Of a stretch of DNA of 64,000 nucleotides, positions 59,846 to 64,000 are shown in pieces. A program made the position numbers and the translations under genes. The stretch covers positions 2,391,001 to 2,455,000 of the forward strand of contig NZ_CP033433.1 in NCBI RefSeq assembly GCF_003713065.1. The letters are read 5' to 3'. How positions within the stretch are numbered: the stretch's first letter is position 1; the number at the start of each line of letters is the position of its first letter. The notes beneath the pieces were generated by a model. That model had not been told where the DNA came from, searched no databases, and was given only the letters and a program-made list of their open reading frames with translations. Origin of the DNA: Cohnella candidum (GTDB lineage: Bacteria; Bacillota; Bacilli; Paenibacillales; Paenibacillaceae).

Positions 59846-60670
59846 TTACGGCATGCGTCCGACCAGCGCTCTCACGAGCGAAATGAACCTCGGCTTCGTC
59901 CGGTTCGCGACCTCGATCACTTGCTCATGCGTAAGGGGCTCCAGCTCGTCCGCGATCGCCATGTCGGTGACGCAGGAAATCCCGATCACCTTCAGCCCTG
60001 CATGGCTCGCTACGATCACTTCCGGAACGGTGGACATGCCCACCGCATCGCCGCCGAGCAGGCGCAGCATCTTCAGCTCCGCTGCGGCCATGTAGTTCGG
60101 GCCGGAAATGCCCGCGTAAACCCCTTCCTTCACGTCGATGCCGAGCGATGCCGCGGTGCTTTTGGCGAATTCGGCAAGCTCCGGCGTGTAGGCCCGGCTC
60201 ATGTCCGGGAAACGCGGCCCCAAAGTCGGTTCATTCGGCCCGATCAGCGGGTTGGCGCCCGTCATGTTCAGATGGTCCCGAATGATCATGAGGTCGCCCG
60301 CTTGGAAGGAAGGATTCATGCCCCCGCAAGCGTTCGTGACGATCAGGCATTCGACGCCCAGTTCCTTCATGACCCGAACGGGGTATGTCACTTCTTGCAT
60401 CGAATAGCCTTCGTAGTAATGAAAGCGCCCCTGCATCGCGACGACGGGCTGCCCTTCCAATCGGCCGAACACGAGCTTGCCTGCGTGGCCTTCGACGGTG
60501 GATACCGGAAAATGGGGGATGTCCCCGTAATCGACGGCTGTCGCGTTTTCCAACTGATCGGCCATTTCCCCGAGCCCGGAACCCAAAATGAGCCCAAAAC
60601 GCGGCGTGATATCCGTGCGCGACGCCAAGTAGTTTTTCGTTTCTTGCAGACGTTCCAGCAATTGACCCAT
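59846..60670 (-). CDS. Purine-nucleoside phosphorylase
   Basis: 274 residues of the trimeric PNP family. Phosphate-binding GLILGSGLGEMAD, the substrate-loop HAGKLVFGRLEG, and the base-binding VTNACGGMNPSFQAGDLMII are visible, and the Glu in GISGPNYMAAAELK also fits. It splits inosine, guanosine and deoxy forms into base and (deoxy)ribose 1-phosphate. I chose the ATG at 60670, 8 bases after GAGGGG; a GTG at 60679 is too close to that site. It lies 26 bases downstream of the pyrimidine phosphorylase. Confidence 0.93.
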   Translation of the reverse strand: MGQLLERLQETKNYLASRTDITPRFGLILGSGLGEMADQLENATAVDYGDIPHFPVSTVEGHAGKLVFGRLEGQPVVAMQGRFHYYEGYSMQEVTYPVRVMKELGVECLIVTNACGGMNPSFQAGDLMIIRDHLNMTGANPLIGPNEPTLGPRFPDMSRAYTPELAEFAKSTAASLGIDVKEGVYAGISGPNYMAAAELKMLRLLGGDAVGMSTVPEVIVASHAGLKVIGISCVTDMAIADELEPLTHEQVIEVANRTKPRFISLVRALVGRMP

Positions 60671-60705
60671 TCGTCTCACCCCTCTCTATCTCATCTCCAA
60701 TTCAA

Positions 60706-62019
60706 TCAATCACTGCTTCCGTCTACGACTCCATATACCAGCGGAAGAGCCTCAACCGGCTCGGCGCCGACCGCAATGGAGCCGTACAGGCTTTCCATCA
60801 CGTCATCCACCTGCTGACGGTTCGCGTGAATCGTCGCGAGAGGCTCGCCTTTCGCGACGCGGTCGCCGACCTTCTTATGGAGGACGATGCCGACCGCGAG
60901 GTCGATCTCCGACTCCTTGGTCGCACGCCCGGCTCCCAGCATCATGGCCGCGGTGCCGATCCGTTCCGCCGCCAATCCCGCTATGTATCCGTCCGATAAG
61001 GCGGGAACCTGTATCACGTAGGCGGCGGTCGGCAGCCGTTCGGGATGATCGACTACGGACGCGTCGCCGCCCTGCGCGGCGAGGAACGTTTTGAACGTTT
61101 CCAGCGCCTTGCCGGACGCCACGGATTCTTCCAGCAGTTTGCGGGCGCTTTCGACGTTGTCCGCCTTGCCCGCAAGCACGACCATATGGCTGCCGAGCGT
61201 CAAGCTGAGCTCGTACAAATCCGCAGGGCCTTCTCCGCGCAGCGTATCGATCGCTTCTTTCACCTCAAGCGCATTTCCGATCGCAAACCCGAGCGGCTGG
61301 CTCATATCCGAGATCACCGCGATCGTCCGCCGCCCTACCCGGTTTCCGATGTCGACCATCGCGCGGGCGAGTTCCCGCGTGTCCTCCATTTCCTTCATGA
61401 ACGCGCCGTCGCCGGTTTTGACGTCAAGGACGATCGCGTCCGCCCCGGCGGCGATTTTCTTGCTCATGATCGAGCTGGCGATCAGAGGGATCGACTCGAC
61501 GGTCGCCGTCACGTCGCGCAGCGCGTATAGCTTCTTATCGGCAGGGGTCAAATCGCCGCTTTGGCCGATGACCGCGAGGCCGTTCGTGTTCACCAGTTCG
61601 AGAAACTGCTCGTTGCTGATCTCTACGTGGAAGCCCGGCACGGATTCCAGTTTGTCGATCGTCCCGCCGGTATGCCCGAGCCCGCGCCCGGACATCTTGG
61701 CGACGGGTACGCCGACCGAGGCGACGAGAGGCGCCAGCACCAGCGTCGTCGTGTCGCCTACGCCACCCGTGCTGTGTTTATCCACCTTGACGCCCGATAC
61801 GCCGGACAAATCGATTTTATCGCCGGAATCGACCATCGCCATCGTCAGGTCGGCTCTTTCCCGCGGCGTCATGCCCCGAAAAAGAACGGCCATCGCCAGC
61901 GCGGACATTTGATAGTCCGGAATGGTGCCATCCGTGTAACCGCGGATCAGAAAAGAAATTTCTTCGGAGAACAATTCGCCTCCGTCGCGTTTCTTCGCGA
62001 TCAAGTCCACCGTTCTCAT
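60706..62019 (-). CDS. pdp: Pyrimidine-nucleoside phosphorylase
   Basis: 437 residues, the nucleoside phosphorylase II family. The N-terminal helical domain, the phosphate-binding [15 protein letters not shown] and [16 protein letters not shown], and the C-terminal PYNP barrel ([18 protein letters not shown]) are all present. It cleaves uridine, thymidine and deoxyuridine with phosphate. It stands between deoC and the purine phosphorylase on one transcript. The ATG is preceded by AAGGAAGG. Confidence 0.94.
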   Translation of the reverse strand: MRTVDLIAKKRDGGELFSEEISFLIRGYTDGTIPDYQMSALAMAVLFRGMTPRERADLTMAMVDSGDKIDLSGVSGVKVDKHSTGGVGDTTTLVLAPLVASVGVPVAKMSGRGLGHTGGTIDKLESVPGFHVEISNEQFLELVNTNGLAVIGQSGDLTPADKKLYALRDVTATVESIPLIASSIMSKKIAAGADAIVLDVKTGDGAFMKEMEDTRELARAMVDIGNRVGRRTIAVISDMSQPLGFAIGNALEVKEAIDTLRGEGPADLYELSLTLGSHMVVLAGKADNVESARKLLEESVASGKALETFKTFLAAQGGDASVVDHPERLPTAAYVIQVPALSDGYIAGLAAERIGTAAMMLGAGRATKESEIDLAVGIVLHKKVGDRVAKGEPLATIHANRQQVDDVMESLYGSIAVGAEPVEALPLVYGVVDGSSD

Positions 62020-62067
62020 CGCGTATTCCTTCCTTTCGGCTGGGTTCGCAGGATGCTCAGTTTGCTC

Positions 62068-62739
62068 TTAGTACCCTTCGCCTTTGCCGCCCGTCACGAT
62101 CGCGACGGAAGCGCTGGCGCCCAGCCGGGTCGCGCCGGCTTCGACAAGCTTCGCAGCGAATTCCGGATCGCGGACGCCGCCGGAAGCCTTGATTCCCATC
62201 TCCGGTCCGACGACCGAACGGATCAGCGCGATATCTTCCACCGTAGCGCCGCCGGTGCCGAAGCCCGTCGACGTTTTGACGAAATCCGCTCCGGCTTCTT
62301 TGCTGATCAGAGAAGCTTCCCTCTTCTCTTCATCGGTCAAATAGCACGTTTCTATGATCACTTTCACCGCGGCTTTTCCCGAGCACGCTTCCACTACGGC
62401 TTTGACGTCGTTCAGCACGGCTTCCCGGTCGCCCGATTTGAGCGCTCCGACGTTCAGAACCATATCGACTTCCGTCGCGCCGACTGCAACAGCGTCACGC
62501 GCTTCCAGCGCTTTGACTTCCGTACGGCTCGCGCCCAAAGGGAATCCGACGACCGTCGCGATCCCGACGCCGCTGCCGGCCAGTGCTTGAACTGCCGTCG
62601 GAATCCAGTAAGGGTTCACGCAGACGGTCGCGAAACCGTACTTCCTGGCTTCGTCGCATAGGCGCAAAACATCATCTTTCTTGCTGAACGCGCTGAGCAG
62701 CGTATGATCGATCATTTTGGCGAAGTGATTCCCACTCAT
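62068..62739 (-). CDS. deoC: Deoxyribose-phosphate aldolase
   Basis: 223 residues of the DeoC TIM barrel. The opening [16 protein letters not shown], the Schiff-base lysine region [13 protein letters not shown] and the phosphate loop [15 protein letters not shown] are standard. It splits 2-deoxyribose 5-phosphate into glyceraldehyde 3-phosphate and acetaldehyde. Its ATG overlaps the stop of deoR as ATGA. Confidence 0.95.
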   Translation of the reverse strand: MSGNHFAKMIDHTLLSAFSKKDDVLRLCDEARKYGFATVCVNPYWIPTAVQALAGSGVGIATVVGFPLGASRTEVKALEARDAVAVGATEVDMVLNVGALKSGDREAVLNDVKAVVEACSGKAAVKVIIETCYLTDEEKREASLISKEAGADFVKTSTGFGTGGATVEDIALIRSVVGPEMGIKASGGVRDPEFAAKLVEAGATRLGASASVAIVTGGKGEGY

Positions 62740-63701
62740 TGCTTCATCGTCTCCTGTTGTTCCAATTTGTGAAGCAGCTCCCGGGCCGTAATCTGGTCCG
62801 TAACGAGCGTATTCCCGTACCGCCCGCGAAGCGCGCCGAAAATGGCGTTTACCTTCGAGGCGCCCCCGGCCACGAGGATGGAGTGTTCTTTCTTCCGCAG
62901 GTCCGAAAGTTCAATACCCACGGTCCGCTCGTTCAGTTCGGCCAGGCATATCTCGCCGTTCTCGTCGAAATACCGCGAGCAGATGTCCCCGGCCGCGCGG
63001 CTGCGAATGACTTCCAGTTCATCCTCGCGGAAGTAATTCGAGCCGAGCAGGACGGAATCGGGCGTCGGCGCTCCGGCGGTAAAAACGGCCACATTGGCGC
63101 CGATGCCCATGTCCATGACCCTCCGGATGTGACGGTCCGACAGCATGGCTTGCTTCACAAGTGTATGATCTACGATTGCGGGTAAATACATGAAATATGG
63201 CGTAACGTGGAAAGCCTGGGCGAATCGGTGGACGATCTCGGACGGGGAAATCCGCACGTCCGCGTCGCTTACGCCTCCGTTCAATTGGACGACGTAACCG
63301 TTTTTGAGCGTTCGGGAGTCCAGATGGAGCGCGACCTGGTACATCGTCGAACCCCACGAGGCGCCTACGGTGTCCCCGTCCTTCAAAATCTCGCCCAAAT
63401 AGTCCGCCGCCGCCTGCCCGATGCATGTTTTGACCCGTTCGTCGTCGTACGTCGGCGTATAAGCCACAACGGCTTCCTTGAGTCCGAATTTCGTTTTGAG
63501 CGATTGCTTCAACGTTTCGGCATCCTCGCTCGGATCCCTGATCTCGATTCGGACGATGCCTTCCGCCTTCGCTTGCTGCAGCAGCCTCGATACGGTCGGC
63601 CTGGATACGCCTAGGCGTTCCGCGATCTGGCTTTGGCTGTAATCGAGCTGGTAATAAAGCTTAGCGGCTTCCAAAAGTTTCCTGGTTTTGTCGTTATCCA
63701 A
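62736..63701 (-). CDS. deoR: DeoR-type regulator of the SorC family
   Basis: 321 residues. The N-terminal helix-turn-helix is [21 protein letters not shown] (17-37 or so), and a SorC-type sugar-binding domain ([52 protein letters not shown]) fills the rest. Bacillus DeoR, which binds deoxyribose 5-phosphate, has this architecture. It heads the operon and probably represses it. The start is a TTG at 63701 without a clear ribosome binding site; the next in-frame candidates lie inside the helix-turn-helix, so the TTG is kept. Confidence 0.9.
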   Translation of the reverse strand: MDNDKTRKLLEAAKLYYQLDYSQSQIAERLGVSRPTVSRLLQQAKAEGIVRIEIRDPSEDAETLKQSLKTKFGLKEAVVAYTPTYDDERVKTCIGQAAADYLGEILKDGDTVGASWGSTMYQVALHLDSRTLKNGYVVQLNGGVSDADVRISPSEIVHRFAQAFHVTPYFMYLPAIVDHTLVKQAMLSDRHIRRVMDMGIGANVAVFTAGAPTPDSVLLGSNYFREDELEVIRSRAAGDICSRYFDENGEICLAELNERTVGIELSDLRKKEHSILVAGGASKVNAIFGALRGRYGNTLVTDQITARELLHKLEQQETMKQ

Positions 63702-63734
63702 CGAATGTCACACGCTTTCATCCAACGAATTTTA

Positions 63735-63768
63735 TGAAATTCTGTTCAGCATGTGTGAAATTCTGTTC
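63735..63768 (-). promoter_or_regulatory. Two DeoR-like operator sequences
   Basis: The sequence GAACAGAATTTCA occurs on the minus strand at 63756-63768 and again at 63735-63747, 21 bases or two helical turns apart. The known Bacillus subtilis DeoR operator contains GAACAAAATTTCA (from memory), one base different. Both copies lie just downstream of the -10 box, where binding would block transcription. Confidence 0.72.
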
Positions 63769-63775
63769 GGCTGTA

Positions 63776-63804
63776 ATTATAGTGGAAAACATGCCTGATT
63801 TCAA
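63776..63804 (-). promoter_or_regulatory. Promoter of the deoR-deoC-pdp-pnp operon
   Basis: Minus-strand TTGAAA (63799-63804), a 17-base spacer and a perfect TATAAT (63776-63781). Confidence 0.78.
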
Positions 63805-63833
63805 TCACTCTTGCCATTCTTCGACCAAATAAA

Positions 63834-63859
63834 ACAGCCTTCCGAATGAGGAAGACTGT
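63834..63859 (-). terminator. Terminator of the gene at the right edge
   Basis: ACAGTCTTCC/GGAAGGCTGT stem (one G-T pair) with a 6-base loop, followed on the minus strand by TTTTATTT, 21 bases after the stop at 63881. Confidence 0.75.
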
Positions 63860-63880
63860 ACGTGTTTGAAACGTTCGTTT

Positions 63881-64000
63881 TTATACCCGGACTCGGTTCG
63901 CCGCCGCCAAAACCGATGCCAGCCGGATGAAGTTTCCGAGCACGTTTTCGACACGGAGTCTCATTCTTTCGTCCAGCGGGCTTCCGTCCGGGCCGAAACG
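63881..64000 (-). CDS. 3' end of an unidentified gene, cut by the window edge
   Basis: The last 39 codons of a minus-strand gene are visible, with segments FGPDGSPLDERMRLRVEN and VLGNFIRLASVLAAANR before a TAA. The composition and a matching terminator support a real gene. It is predominantly helical; I do not recognise the family. Confidence 0.6.
   Translation of the reverse strand, partial: RFGPDGSPLDERMRLRVENVLGNFIRLASVLAAANRVRV

Overview
The window comes from a GC-rich member of the Bacillota. Gene content and order (yhaO-yhaN, rluB-type synthase, ypuF-like DUF309, cshA, yitT, yugP, deoR-deoC-pdp, a nupNOPQ-type nucleoside transporter), the frequent GTG/TTG starts with GGAGG ribosome binding sites, and the copper-amine-oxidase stalk and cadherin-like surface proteins point to Paenibacillaceae. 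A Cohnella- or Paenibacillus-like genome is the best guess, but no rRNA or marker phylogeny is available here.

Layout. 1-5716 (minus): glycosyltransferase, then YhaO-like phosphoesterase and YhaN-like ATPase (the last cut by the left edge). 5826-8446 (plus): membrane diguanylate cyclase and rsmF-type rRNA methyltransferase, followed by a 51-bp tandem repeat array. 8703-12951 (minus): HAD phosphatase, rRNA pseudouridine synthase, an rsmF C-terminal remnant, DUF309 protein, small alarmone synthetase and class 2 dihydroorotate dehydrogenase. 13260-36540 (minus): a 23-kb single-strand block, AT-richer than its flanks over the surface-protein genes, described below. 36719-49600: ordinary metabolic, stress and regulatory genes (ferredoxin, Y-family polymerase, citramalate synthase, thioredoxin-like protein, MFS exporter, JAMM peptidase, exonuclease, DUF294 protein, AmtB, MerR, YugP, LysR, Tpx). 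49690-49869: a probable 6S RNA. 49915-54718: DUF624 protein, CshA helicase, YitT and DUF4015 proteins. 54791-63701 (minus): a complete nucleoside uptake and catabolism locus under DeoR. The last 120 bases hold the 3' end of an unidentified gene.

The most unusual region is 13260-36540. In transcription order it encodes a CHASE2 adenylate cyclase, four large paralogous secreted proteins that share a FecR-like domain, a helical segment, a Lys/Glu-rich coiled coil and a variable beta-sandwich tail, one secreted NHL-repeat/stalk-domain protein, a membrane CheA-like kinase with a CHASE4 sensor and Hpt domain, CheX, CheY and a membrane-anchored L,D-transpeptidase. I read this as a candidate cell-envelope sensing system: secreted FecR proteins on the outside, and a cyclase and a chemosensory-type phosphorelay on the inside. 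Two of the promoters share the same spaced hexamers and two others share a ten-base element. The physical and functional links are inference.

The nucleoside locus is self-consistent: the BMP-type lipoprotein and ABC transporter bring nucleosides in, the purine and pyrimidine phosphorylases split them, DeoC cleaves deoxyribose 5-phosphate, and DeoR controls a promoter that carries two copies of a DeoR-like operator sequence.
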